A DNA stretch of 64,000 nucleotides from Nitrosopumilus ureiphilus (GTDB lineage Archaea; Thermoproteota; Nitrososphaeria; Nitrososphaerales; Nitrosopumilaceae), in the NCBI RefSeq assembly GCF_013407185.1, contig NZ_CP026995.1, positions 1,962,954 through 2,026,953 on the forward strand, in the 5' to 3' direction. The translations under genes and the position numbers were made by a program. Shown piece after piece: positions 27,366 through 35,118 of this stretch. Under the pieces are notes generated by a model that was not told the DNA's origin, made no database searches, and saw only the letters and a program-made list of their open reading frames with translations. How positions within the stretch are numbered: the first letter of the stretch is position 1; the number at the start of each line of letters is the position of its first letter.

Positions 27366-28201
27366 TGTATCATCTTCTCAATTGATTTGATATCCATATT
27401 TGATTTGACAGTTTTTGCCAATCTCTCTAATTCATTATCAATTTTTGAAAGATTTTTCCTAGTCCATGCAATATCTTTAGGTTTTGCATGAAGAGAATCT
27501 TCCTCAGGTAGATCCAAAGTGATTAATGGAATAGTTCCAATAACAGGAATCTTTGTAATATTTTTGAGTTTTTGGAATCCTGGCTTTAGCACATTAAGGT
27601 CTCCTCTAAATTTGTTAAATATGAAACCTTTTACAAGTTTTTGATATTTTTTGTCAATTAAGACCATTGTGCCCGCAATACTTGCAAAAGAGCCACCTTT
27701 GTCAATATCAGAAACAAGTAATACAGAGGCATCTGCTTTTTGTGCAATTCTCATATTCGCAATATCAAATTTTTGTAAATTGATTTCAGCAGGCGATCCT
27801 GCGCCTTCTATAATTACCAAATCAAAATTTTTCTGCAGAGTCTTCAATGATCTTGTGGCAATTTTGATTCCTTCAGAATTTACAAATTTTTTATAGTAAT
27901 CTTTGGCATGCATTTTTTTGTAGCGTTTCCCGTTTAGGTATACAAGGCTATTGTAATTTCCTAAAGGCTTAAGCAAGATAGGATTCAAGTCAGGTGTAAT
28001 TTCACATCTAGCACCAATTGCTTGAATAGCTTGAGCACGAGAAATTTCAAATGTAGGCGTGACATATGCAAAATTTGACATATTTTGAGATTTGAATGGT
28101 GCAACGCTGAATCCTTTATCTGAAAAAATTCTACAAAGAGCTGCAACCAGTGTTGTTTTTCCAGCACCTGAAGATGTTCCTTGAATCATTAATGATTTCA
28201 T
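27362..28201 (-). CDS. cobQ: Cobyric acid synthase, synthetase domain only (no glutaminase domain)
   Basis: CobQ/CbiP amidates four side chains of adenosylcobyrinic acid diamide using ATP and ammonia, usually from glutamine. Here the 279-residue protein has the DethioBS-type synthetase domain: P-loop IQGTSSGAGKTTLVAALCR, KSQNMSNFAYVT (about 38), VIIEGAGSPAEINL (about 135), VSDIDKGGSFAS and FNKFRGD. It ends just after the LPEEDSL block, where family members of about 480-500 residues continue into a class I amidotransferase. No remnant follows: the stop overlaps the cbiB start by 4 bases. It must use free ammonia or a separate glutaminase. Confidence 0.88.
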   Translation of the reverse strand: MKSLMIQGTSSGAGKTTLVAALCRIFSDKGFSVAPFKSQNMSNFAYVTPTFEISRAQAIQAIGARCEITPDLNPILLKPLGNYNSLVYLNGKRYKKMHAKDYYKKFVNSEGIKIATRSLKTLQKNFDLVIIEGAGSPAEINLQKFDIANMRIAQKADASVLLVSDIDKGGSFASIAGTMVLIDKKYQKLVKGFIFNKFRGDLNVLKPGFQKLKNITKIPVIGTIPLITLDLPEEDSLHAKPKDIAWTRKNLSKIDNELERLAKTVKSNMDIKSIEKMIQ

Positions 28202-29277
28202 GTAATTTTCTCCAATGCTTTTACTAGTTTTAGGTTATTCTTATGAGATTTCACAGCAATACGAAAATAATGGTTATTTAATCCTCTAAAATTTTTACAA
28301 TCACGAATTAGGATCTTGTTTTTGAGTAACTTTTTTTGTAATTTTGTTGAATCATGAATTGTTTTGATCAAAATAAAATTTGTAGAGGAATCATGACAAT
28401 CAAAACCATCTAATTTGTCAATTTTATTTTTTAGATAGTTCAATTCTTTTTTAATCATTAATTTGGATTTTGTTAGATGAGATTTATTTTTAAGAGAAAT
28501 TTTTGCTGCATCTTGTGCTAAAGAATTAACACTCCAAGGAATTTTTATTTTCTTTAAAATTTCTACCATTTGTTTTGATGCTGCAGCATATCCAATTCTC
28601 AATCCTGGAAATCCAAAGGATTTAGTCAAAGAGCGTAAAACAAAAAGATTATCATATTTTTTCACATATGAAATCATAGATTCATTTGATTCAGGGACTA
28701 GTTCAATAAAACATTCATCAACAAATACAAAAGAAGAAAGTTTTTGTGCTCTTTGAATTATTTTAAGCAAATGTTTTTTTGATAAAAGTTTTCCTGTTGG
28801 GTTATTAGGATTACAAATAAAGACACATCCGTTTTTTGGGATTTGTGAAATGAATGAATCGATATGTTCAGATAAATTCAATGTTCTAAAATATGATATT
28901 TTTCCATTGTTTAGTTTTGCCGCCGTTTCATATTCTTGGAATGTGGGAATAGGAATCAATACTTTTTTTTCTGATAAAAATGCAAAACAAAAATTATAGA
29001 TTATCTCAATTGCACCATTGCCAACCACCAGGTTAGATTTATCCAAGTGTGTGTATTTCTTTAGGCTAGAGATTAATTCAGACGAAGCTAAATCAGGATA
29101 GTTTTGAATAGTATCAAAATTTTTTTTGAGGATTTTTTTTACAGAATTAGGAATGCCAAGAGGATTGATGTTGGAACTAAAATCCAATATTTGTGGATCA
29201 AAACTTTTCAAAGGATTTCTTCCACCATGAATCACTGGAATATGTCTAATTATGGAAGATTTTGTTCTTATTTTCAC
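28198..29277 (-). CDS. cobD: Threonine-phosphate decarboxylase / aminotransferase-fold (CobD type)
   Basis: In cobalamin operons this PLP enzyme decarboxylates L-threonine phosphate to (R)-1-aminopropan-2-ol phosphate, the CbiB substrate. The 359-residue protein, GTG start, has HGGRNPL near the N-terminus followed by DFSSNINPLGIP (about 32), the Asn/Asp block CNPNNPTGKLLS (about 155), FVDECFIEL (about 185), the Schiff-base lysine in SLTKSFGFPGLRIGYA (about 217) and a C-terminal FRIAV with the phosphate Arg. It resembles histidinol-phosphate aminotransferase; the first position in the operon decides in favour of CobD. Confidence 0.88.
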   Translation of the reverse strand: MKIRTKSSIIRHIPVIHGGRNPLKSFDPQILDFSSNINPLGIPNSVKKILKKNFDTIQNYPDLASSELISSLKKYTHLDKSNLVVGNGAIEIIYNFCFAFLSEKKVLIPIPTFQEYETAAKLNNGKISYFRTLNLSEHIDSFISQIPKNGCVFICNPNNPTGKLLSKKHLLKIIQRAQKLSSFVFVDECFIELVPESNESMISYVKKYDNLFVLRSLTKSFGFPGLRIGYAAASKQMVEILKKIKIPWSVNSLAQDAAKISLKNKSHLTKSKLMIKKELNYLKNKIDKLDGFDCHDSSTNFILIKTIHDSTKLQKKLLKNKILIRDCKNFRGLNNHYFRIAVKSHKNNLKLVKALEKIT

Positions 29278-29360
29278 AGTTCCAAATAGAATTAGCCGAT
29301 TTAGTATGTTGTGGTGATTCAGAAAACGATTATTAATTGAAAGGTGTCAACTATCAAATT

Positions 29361-30437
29361 ATGGTTAAAAAAAGAGTTGCAATTATTGGAGTTACAGGTT
29401 CTGTCGGTCAGGAATTTGTACAGTCATTAAACAATCATCCATGGTTTGAAGTGACTCAGATTGCAGCATCTGAGCGTTCTGCAGGTAAGAAATACCTAGA
29501 TGCGATAAAGGATTCAAGTGGAATTGTAGCATGGGATGTTGGAGGAGAAATCCCTGAATATATCAAAGAAATGACAGTAAAGTCAATTGATGAATTAGAT
29601 GTATCACAACTAGATTTGGTATTTTCTGCAGTTGAATCAGAAGCTGCCAGAGACATTGAGACTAAAATGGCAGCTGATTTGCCCGTAATCTCAACTAGTT
29701 CAGCTTATAGATATGAAAATGATGTCCCAATACTAATTCCAGGAATTAATGATGAGCAAACAGAATTACTTGATATTCAAAAAAAGAACAGAAATTGGAA
29801 AGGTTGGGTAGCACCTCTTCCAAACTGTACAACAACAGGTTTAGCAATTACACTAAAACCATTACTTGAAAAATATGGTGCAAAAAAAGTTATGATGACA
29901 TCGATGCAAGCCATTTCAGGCGGTGGAAAATCAGGCGTGTCTGCAATGGGAATTACAGATAACATAATTCCATACATTCCAAAAGAAGAAGGAAAGGTAA
30001 GACTGGAGACAAGAAAAATTTTAGGTAAACTAAAAGATGGAAAAATTGAAGAAGCAGACATTAGAATAAGTTGTACTTGTACTAGGGTTCCGGTAATAGA
30101 TGGACATACTGAATCTGTTTTTGTTGAAACCACAAAAGCAATTGATCCTGTTAAAGCAAAAGAGACCTACAATCAATGTAACAAAGACATCTCCGTATTA
30201 GGACTACCTTCTGCTCCAAAAGATTACTATGCATTCCATGAAGATCCTACAAGACCTCAACCAAGAATGGAAAGAACAGTAGGTGATGGAATGACTACAA
30301 CAATTGGAAGAGTTGAGAAAGAAGAACTCTTTGATAATGGTCTCAAATACATGTTATTTTCACATAACAAAAAAATGGGTTCAGCAAAAGGCGCAGTGTT
30401 ACTTGCAGAAATGCTATACAAAAAAGGCAAGATTTAG
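29361..30437 (+). CDS. asd: Aspartate-semialdehyde dehydrogenase
   Basis: Asd makes aspartate semialdehyde, the branch point to lysine, threonine and methionine. The 358-residue protein starts at ATG 29361 (MVKKRVAIIGVTGSVGQEF); the frame upstream to 29337 is not needed. It has the Rossmann start IGVTGSVGQ, VFSAVESEAARDIE (about 93), the catalytic Cys in PNCTTTGLAITL (about 153), QAISGGGKSGV (about 182) and the active-site His in VIDGHTESVFVE (about 246). It is the archaeal/fungal-like type by length. Divergent from the cobalamin operon. Confidence 0.95.
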   Translation: MVKKRVAIIGVTGSVGQEFVQSLNNHPWFEVTQIAASERSAGKKYLDAIKDSSGIVAWDVGGEIPEYIKEMTVKSIDELDVSQLDLVFSAVESEAARDIETKMAADLPVISTSSAYRYENDVPILIPGINDEQTELLDIQKKNRNWKGWVAPLPNCTTTGLAITLKPLLEKYGAKKVMMTSMQAISGGGKSGVSAMGITDNIIPYIPKEEGKVRLETRKILGKLKDGKIEEADIRISCTCTRVPVIDGHTESVFVETTKAIDPVKAKETYNQCNKDISVLGLPSAPKDYYAFHEDPTRPQPRMERTVGDGMTTTIGRVEKEELFDNGLKYMLFSHNKKMGSAKGAVLLAEMLYKKGKI

Positions 30438-30465
30438 ATAATTTTTTGTAATTTTTACAATAATA

Positions 30466-30502
30466 ACTTTATAAGAACCAAAAATCTAGATCGATTCAGG
30501 TG
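30466..30502 (+). promoter_or_regulatory. Promoter and ribosome-binding site of the AsnC-family gene
   Basis: A TATA-like CTTTATAAG is at 30466-30474, placing transcription start near 30497. AGGTG at 30498-30502 matches the anti-Shine-Dalgarno end of archaeal 16S rRNA and lies 6 bases before ACG 30509. The GTG within it (30500) is in frame but meets TAA at 30506, so it cannot be the start. Confidence 0.5.
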
Positions 30503-30508
30503 TTTTAA

Positions 30509-30976
30509 ACGGCAAAAGTAGACGATTTAGATTTACAAATTTTATCAGAATTATCTAATGATGCATCAATTTCAGTCCCACGATTATCAAAGAAAATTAA
30601 TGTGAATTCATCAGTCGTATATTCAAGAATTAAAAGATTAGTGAAAAGAAAATTAATTGAACGCTTTACAATTGATGTAAATGATGCTGAACTTGGATAT
30701 AATGTAAAAGCACTAACTGGAATCAATATGGATACAAAAAAACGCGATCATATAATTGAAGAATTATTCAAAATTGACGGAGTGAGAGAAGTTGCAGAAG
30801 TTACGGGAAGATTTGATATTTTGGTAACTATGTATTCAAAATCATTGGATCAGATGCACAAGATGGTATCTGAACGTATTGGTAGAATTGAAGGTATACA
30901 GTCTTCAGAATCCTTTATTGAGATGAAATCACGAATGAAAGCAATGCCATATATGCCATCAAAGGGTAGTGATTAA
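30509..30976 (+). CDS. Lrp/AsnC-family transcription regulator, apparent ACG start
   Basis: The gene encodes about 155 residues: an N-terminal winged helix (VDDLDLQILSELSNDASI, recognition helix VNSSVVYSRIKRLVK) and a C-terminal RAM/AsnC ligand-binding domain (GINMDTKKRDHIIEELFKI, VAEVTGRFDILVTMY). Such proteins sense amino acids or related ligands as dimers or octamers. No ATG, GTG or TTG exists in frame before GTG 30602, which would delete half the helix-turn-helix. The open frame begins after TAA 30506-30508. Its first codon is ACG, followed by the AKVDDLDLQ expected right after the start Met. The start is either a true ACG or a changed ATG. Confidence 0.8.
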   Translation, partial: TAKVDDLDLQILSELSNDASISVPRLSKKINVNSSVVYSRIKRLVKRKLIERFTIDVNDAELGYNVKALTGINMDTKKRDHIIEELFKIDGVREVAEVTGRFDILVTMYSKSLDQMHKMVSERIGRIEGIQSSESFIEMKSRMKAMPYMPSKGSD

Positions 30977-30978
30977 TA

Positions 30979-31908
30979 TTGCAAAAGCAAAAATCTGAAT
31001 CCCGAGTTGCAGTATATTATGAATTAACAAAACCAAAAATCTGGTATCTACTTGTGTTTACTGCATTTGGTGCAGCATTAACAGCATCTAACATTTATGA
31101 TATTGAAATTTCTCCAGCAACTTGGTTACTTGTGTTATTTTCAGTTGCTGCAGGTTCAGCTGCTGCAAATACGTTGACAAACTATCATGATAGGGATATT
31201 GATGCCATCATGGAAAGAACAAAAGGCAGACCCCTTCCATCAAAAAGAATCTACCCTGCTGTAAAAGCAAGAAATTTTGGGTTAGCATTAGCGGGGATAT
31301 CATTAGTTTTAGCATTTGGAATTTCTTTTACTACTACTTTAGAACAAGGTGCATGGGCAACTGCATTCATTGCGTTTGGATTAGTAAATAATATTCTAAT
31401 TTATTCATATGCATTAAAACGAAATTCAAGAACTAACATAATTTTAGGAGGATTATGTGGGGGTTCACCTCCAATGATTGGATGGGTAGCTGTTAGCATG
31501 TCAGATTTATGGACCATGGGACTTGCAATGGCAGGATTAGTGTTCATTTGGATTCCAATGCACATATGGGCTTTGACATTGCATTTCAAAGATGATTATA
31601 ACAAAGTAAATGTTCCAATGCTAACAGCAGTACAATCTGAAAAAACATCTGCACGAGTTATTGCAGGATCAACTGCGGTGATGGTATTATTTTCAATTGC
31701 ACCATTTTTCATAACTACAGAAAGTGGAGATGCAATGGTAGGTAGTATATATCTATGGACTGCAATAGCATCAGGTGCGCTAATGATTGCATTATCAACT
31801 TGGGTAATAGTCAAGCCTATGGAAAAGGCTTCATGGACTTTGTTTAAATTTTCAAGTCCATATTTGGCAGTATTGTTTATTGCATTAATGGTAGATTCAG
31901 CATTGTGA
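30979..31908 (+). CDS. ctaB: Protoheme IX farnesyltransferase (heme O synthase)
   Basis: CtaB adds a farnesyl (or geranylgeranyl) chain to heme B for terminal oxidases. The 309-residue UbiA-family protein has about eight or nine membrane helices and the two Asp motifs: NYHDRDIDAIMERTKGRPLP (about 67) and HFKDDYNKVNVPML (about 202). It begins at TTG 2 bases after the AsnC-family stop, so the two are probably co-transcribed. Its stop codon coincides with the end of an IS605-like relic on the other strand. Confidence 0.93.
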   Translation: MQKQKSESRVAVYYELTKPKIWYLLVFTAFGAALTASNIYDIEISPATWLLVLFSVAAGSAAANTLTNYHDRDIDAIMERTKGRPLPSKRIYPAVKARNFGLALAGISLVLAFGISFTTTLEQGAWATAFIAFGLVNNILIYSYALKRNSRTNIILGGLCGGSPPMIGWVAVSMSDLWTMGLAMAGLVFIWIPMHIWALTLHFKDDYNKVNVPMLTAVQSEKTSARVIAGSTAVMVLFSIAPFFITTESGDAMVGSIYLWTAIASGALMIALSTWVIVKPMEKASWTLFKFSSPYLAVLFIALMVDSAL

Positions 31909-32205
31909 ACTTACCAATGACTAAAGTCAATTGGCTTCTTCCTGCTTCAACGACCGAGTTTCTGATCTCCACAGGCGTGCATTCCTGCGGTTCCCGCAGT
32001 AGTATGTCTGAACACAATCCATTTTCGGCTTTACGTAACAAATGGTACATGTTCATATCAATGATACGACCATATTTGCCTAAACTCTAACATGCAGTTG
32101 ATTACACATGTATTGTATTTGAATATTTGATTGTGTTTTGCTTTGAGTTGTGGTGTGCTCGCTTTCATCCCAACCCTGAAGGGTTTGTGGTTTTTCCGCT
32201 CACAT
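31906..32205 (-). mobile_element. IS200/IS605-like right-end relic A (tnpB 3' end and guide-RNA scaffold)
   Basis: Read on the minus strand, about 300 bases show the 3' part of an IS1341-type unit. A conserved 98-bp block (32199-32102) is followed by a short coding-like patch (TAGTAGMHACGDQ, typical of TnpB C-termini), then GAAGCAGGAAGAAGCC. The end is an imperfect hairpin (CCAATTGACT against AGTCATTGG) and GTTCAC. These are standard right-end features, where the TnpB guide RNA is encoded. No intact tnpB frame remains. The end falls on the ctaB stop codon. A reverse-oriented partner is at 32484-32770. Confidence 0.7.
32102..32199. repeat. 98-bp inverted repeat, arm 1
   Basis: It is the reverse complement of 32490-32587 with one mismatch in 98. 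The arms lie in the two IS605-like relics, whereas sequences beyond the arms are clearly diverged. Confidence 0.95.
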
Positions 32206-32415
32206 CTATAAAATACTGTTATTTTCATCAAGACTGTTAAGTTCTTTAGTGATCTTTGAATGCTTTTCCACCAATGCTTCAAGTTCGTTTTGAAGTTCAG
32301 TTGAATTCCATTTTGAATTAATTAAGGAAGATAGTTTTGCAATGACACTCCATTGAAGATTATTTTGTTCATCAATCAATTCTAAAAAACGCTTGCCTTT
32401 TTCATCATCATTCAT
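32206..32415 (-). CDS. Small hypothetical helical protein between the two relics
   Basis: The 69-residue frame (NDDEKGKRFLELIDEQNNLQW start) is charged and predicted helical, with heptad-like LQNELEALVEKHSKITKEL near the end. Codon use and composition look like a real small gene, but its stop lies at the edge of relic A, so the 3' end may have been altered by insertion. No family recognised. Confidence 0.45.
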   Translation of the reverse strand: MNDDEKGKRFLELIDEQNNLQWSVIAKLSSLINSKWNSTELQNELEALVEKHSKITKELNSLDENNSIL

Positions 32416-32483
32416 ATTTTTTTGGCAGTTTGCAATGATAAAAAGTTAGCAGTGGTAATAACATAATTTCAAAGTTTTATGGA

Positions 32484-32770
32484 ATGTGGGCGGGAAAACC
32501 ACAAACCCTTCAGGGTTGGGATGAAAGCGAGCACACCACAACTCAAAGCAAAACACAATCAAATATTCAAATACAATACATGTGTAAGAAAACCAATGAC
32601 ATATGATACCGCAGGAACTGTGGGAATCATCAAAATACAAACGCCTGAGTCTGAAAAGACAATCCCCGACCAAGGGATGCGAGAGCCACAACCACAAACG
32701 TCTGCGAAAGCAACTTTGAGGCTCGATGAAGCAGGAAGAAGCCACGATGCTTTAGCGAGTGGTAGTTCAC
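32484..32770 (+). mobile_element. IS200/IS605-like right-end relic B (tnpB 3' end and guide-RNA scaffold)
   Basis: On the plus strand a 98-bp block (32490-32587) is followed by a TnpB-C-terminus-like patch (TAGTVGIIKIQTPESEKT), a longer diverged stretch, GATGAAGCAGGAAGAAGCC, an imperfect hairpin (CCAC...GCTTTAGC...GTGG) and the terminal GGTAGTTCAC. A 106-codon frame (32479-32799) crosses it but lacks all RuvC motifs, so it is a remnant rather than an active TnpB. If transcribed, the RNA would carry sequence after 32770 as a guide. Confidence 0.7.
32490..32587. repeat. 98-bp inverted repeat, arm 2
   Basis: It matches the reverse complement of 32102-32199 at 97 of 98 positions. The arms are separated by 290 bp that contain one small gene. 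Confidence 0.95.
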
Positions 32771-32795
32771 TACTAATTATGGACAATCCATCATA

Positions 32796-32951
32796 TTGAA
32801 ATGCAGTATTTCAGAATGTAAACTAAAAGCAATAGAGACAATTAGTATAAGTTTTAGGGAAACAAGAAATCTCTGCAGAGAGCACTATGAATTATTTAAA
32901 AATAAAGATAAAAAATATCTTCCAAAATTTACCAAGGCATCAAAAGTTTAA
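32796..32951 (+). CDS. Mini zinc-finger protein (51 aa)
   Basis: From TTG 32796 the frame encodes 51 residues with the pattern C-x4-C (CSISEC), then a helix, then LCREHYELF. This C-x4-C...C-x2-H-Y layout is that of a small treble-clef zinc finger found near HNH and phage proteins. The start is uncertain. No role can be assigned; it follows relic B by 25 bases. Confidence 0.45.
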   Translation: MKCSISECKLKAIETISISFRETRNLCREHYELFKNKDKKYLPKFTKASKV

Positions 32952-33021
32952 TGAAAAATTAATGGTTTTTTGATCCTGAGATTATTGAAAGATTTAACAT
33001 CTACTATTTTCTAACTAAGAT

Positions 33022-33498
33022 ATGGCGACACGTGGGAAAACAATCGCTAAAAAGAAGCCAGTAAAAAAGACAGATTCCAAGCCAAAAAAACAAGTTAAAC
33101 CTGCATCAGCAAAGAAACCAGAGTTTGAAAAAGCATGGAAAGAATACAATTCTGCATTAAATGGATGGAAAGAATCCCTTGCACAATGGCAGAAAGCCAC
33201 CAATGAAACTTTGATGACATATCATGATGCATGTCAAAAAGCATTAGAATCTGATGCAGAATTATTAAAAAAAGTAAGTTCAAGCTGGGAAAATACTTGG
33301 GAAGAAATTGGTCCACAATATATCAAACAACAAACAAAGATGATTGAAAGTATTTTCAAAGAAACCAATATTGAATCAATTAAAAAATTTAATGAACAGT
33401 GGGAAAAATTTCTTTCAACATCAGGTGATGACTCAATTACAGCATATCAGGAAGCCATTAAGAGATTCAATCAAGCATGGCAATCGGGTCAGATGTAA
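33022..33498 (+). CDS. Phasin-like helical protein with Lys/Ala-rich N-terminus
   Basis: The 158-residue protein has a basic Lys/Pro/Ala head (residues 1-35) and a long helical body with regular Trp residues (FEKAWKEYNSALNGWKESLA, WENTWEEIGPQYIKQQTKM). This layout is that of phasins and PhaE-like proteins, which coat polyhydroxyalkanoate granules or bind PHA synthase, sometimes with a basic PhaF/PhaM-like tail that contacts DNA. It is one of four such proteins in the window; no PHA synthase is seen here. The granule role is inferred from composition. Confidence 0.65.
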   Translation: MATRGKTIAKKKPVKKTDSKPKKQVKPASAKKPEFEKAWKEYNSALNGWKESLAQWQKATNETLMTYHDACQKALESDAELLKKVSSSWENTWEEIGPQYIKQQTKMIESIFKETNIESIKKFNEQWEKFLSTSGDDSITAYQEAIKRFNQAWQSGQM

Positions 33499-33532
33499 TT
33501 TGATAAAAATTGCCAATTAACAAGTAATTTAA

Positions 33533-34591
33533 TTATTTTTTCATTTTAATAATCCTGAAAACTTTACACTTGCAAACAAAGCATATTCCACGAATTGCAG
33601 GTCTACCATTTTTCATAGTTGTCTCTTCAGGATTTTCAATATTTCTTTTAGTTTTACATTTTACACAATATGCATCAAGTGGATTAGATTCAATAGTTTT
33701 TTCAGTTGTTGGTTTATGAAGTTTTTTCTCAATATCATCAAGTTTTTGATTTTGTAATGTGTGAATAATTTTTTGCTCAATTTCAATATCGAATGGTTTT
33801 TCTGATTTGTTAACTTTAGGAGTTAGTTGGGTAGGGTTATCTTTAAATGGATTTAGTTTAGTTGATAGAATATTTTCCAACTCATCTATTTGTTGTTGTA
33901 GATCATTTAATCTAGCTAATTGTTCAGGTGTTGCTTCTTCTTCGGGTTCTGTGATTGGTTCTTGATGTGATTCTAGTTTTTCAATTTGTTTTTCTAATTG
34001 TTCTAATCTAGCTAATTGTTCAGGTGTTGCTTCTTCTTCGGGTTCTGTTATTGGTTCTTGATGTGATTCTAGTTTTTCAATTTGTTTTTCTAATTGTTCT
34101 AATCTAGCTAATTGTTCAGGTGTTGCTTCTTCTTCGGGTTCTGTGATTGGTTCTGGCGTAAGATCTAGTTCTTGAGGAAGCTCTTCTGTTGAATCTTTTG
34201 GTAATGAGCCTCTAGGACTGGAAGGAGCTTCGGGTTCTGTTATTGGTTCTTGATGTGATTCTAGTTTTTTGGTTAATTCAGATTTAGGAATTGGTAATTC
34301 TTGTATGTCACCAAGATAATCCAATTTTACTCTATTTCCATCGATTCTTAGGTATGGTGTACCTTCAATTGAAAATGCCTGAATTTTATGTCCTTTTTTC
34401 CAGGAATTTTTTCCACTGTAAATTGTAATGTAGATTAATCCATTCTTAATATCAGATGCGATGGTTAAACGATCTATGGGTTTTCCTTTAGTAATACCTT
34501 GTTCAGTTTCTTGATGACGTAAAGCAACAGTGATTAAATGTTCAGAGTCATAACTGACTTCAGAAATTAAATAGTCAGCCCACCTATCCAT
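33533..34591 (-). CDS. Repeat protein with C-terminal zinc ribbon (DUF5679-like)
   Basis: The 352-residue protein has three parts. The N-terminal 110 residues form a beta-rich domain (WADYLISEVSYDSEHLITVA). The middle is a Glu/Pro/Gln-rich region with a 32-residue unit (ITEPEEEATPEQLARLEQLE...) repeated about three times plus a partial copy. The C-terminal ribbon has CVKCKTKRNIENPEETTMKN followed by GRPAIRGICFVCKCKVFR, close to the DUF5679 zinc ribbon common in these archaea. The helical repeats suggest a spacer. The function is unknown. Confidence 0.75.
   Translation of the reverse strand: MDRWADYLISEVSYDSEHLITVALRHQETEQGITKGKPIDRLTIASDIKNGLIYITIYSGKNSWKKGHKIQAFSIEGTPYLRIDGNRVKLDYLGDIQELPIPKSELTKKLESHQEPITEPEAPSSPRGSLPKDSTEELPQELDLTPEPITEPEEEATPEQLARLEQLEKQIEKLESHQEPITEPEEEATPEQLARLEQLEKQIEKLESHQEPITEPEEEATPEQLARLNDLQQQIDELENILSTKLNPFKDNPTQLTPKVNKSEKPFDIEIEQKIIHTLQNQKLDDIEKKLHKPTTEKTIESNPLDAYCVKCKTKRNIENPEETTMKNGRPAIRGICFVCKCKVFRIIKMKK
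33909..34196 (-). repeat. 96-bp tandem repeat inside the zinc-ribbon protein gene
   Basis: The phrase AATCTAGCTAATTGTTCAGG starts at 33909, 34005 and 34101, a 96-bp (32-codon) period with only a few changes. A truncated copy occurs near 34230-34270. Near identity at DNA level points to recent expansion, and copy number may vary between strains. Confidence 0.85.
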
Positions 34592-34710
34592 TATAAAAAA
34601 TAATGATTGATGTCTAGTAAATAAGCAATTTCAATTAAGATAATTCCAAAGTTCTAATTATTTTACAAGTAAATTTTGAAAAAATGAAAGAAGAAGAAAT
34701 AAGATTATAA

Positions 34711-35118
34711 TTGGTTGAGAGTGCATATAATCAAATGGAAATATCAATAGAACCATGGAAAAAATTGATAATTCATGAAGTAATTGAATACAAATTTGAT
34801 GATTGGGTCAAACAAATAGCATTTAGTACAAGATCATCAGGTGGAGGAATACCTACAATGCAGTGGACAAATGGAATTGTCTTTTCACCAGCAAATTTTC
34901 CAACAACAAATGTCACAGCTGAAGAGCAATTGAAAGGAGTTCTTCATTGGTCATCAGTGTCTTTTGCAATTAAAGAAAAATTTGAAAAACAAATTGTAAA
35001 GGAAAATGCAACCATAAATCTAGTAGATGTAAGCGTGAATGAAATTTTCAAAGAATTGGCAACAAGTTTGAAAGCTCAATCAAAATATGTAAACCTTGAA
35101 TCTGGCAAAGATCAATGA
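34711..35118 (+). CDS. Hypothetical protein
   Basis: The 135-residue protein begins at TTG (MVESAYNQMEISIEPWKKLI). It has a first half of strands with VKQIAFSTRSSGGGIP and a Trp-rich middle (MQWTNGIVFSPANFP), then helices. No family is recognised and there is no membrane segment. It overlaps the next gene by 4 bases, so the pair is an operon. Composition is like the neighbours. Confidence 0.6.
   Translation: MVESAYNQMEISIEPWKKLIIHEVIEYKFDDWVKQIAFSTRSSGGGIPTMQWTNGIVFSPANFPTTNVTAEEQLKGVLHWSSVSFAIKEKFEKQIVKENATINLVDVSVNEIFKELATSLKAQSKYVNLESGKDQ

Noticed and set aside
32479-32799. Complete TnpB or new 106-residue protein
   Set aside because: The frame lacks RuvC motifs and spans a right-end repeat, so it is a relic.
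33909-34270. Possible CRISPR array
   Set aside because: The 96-bp unit is in frame with the zinc-ribbon protein, with no variable spacers of equal length.
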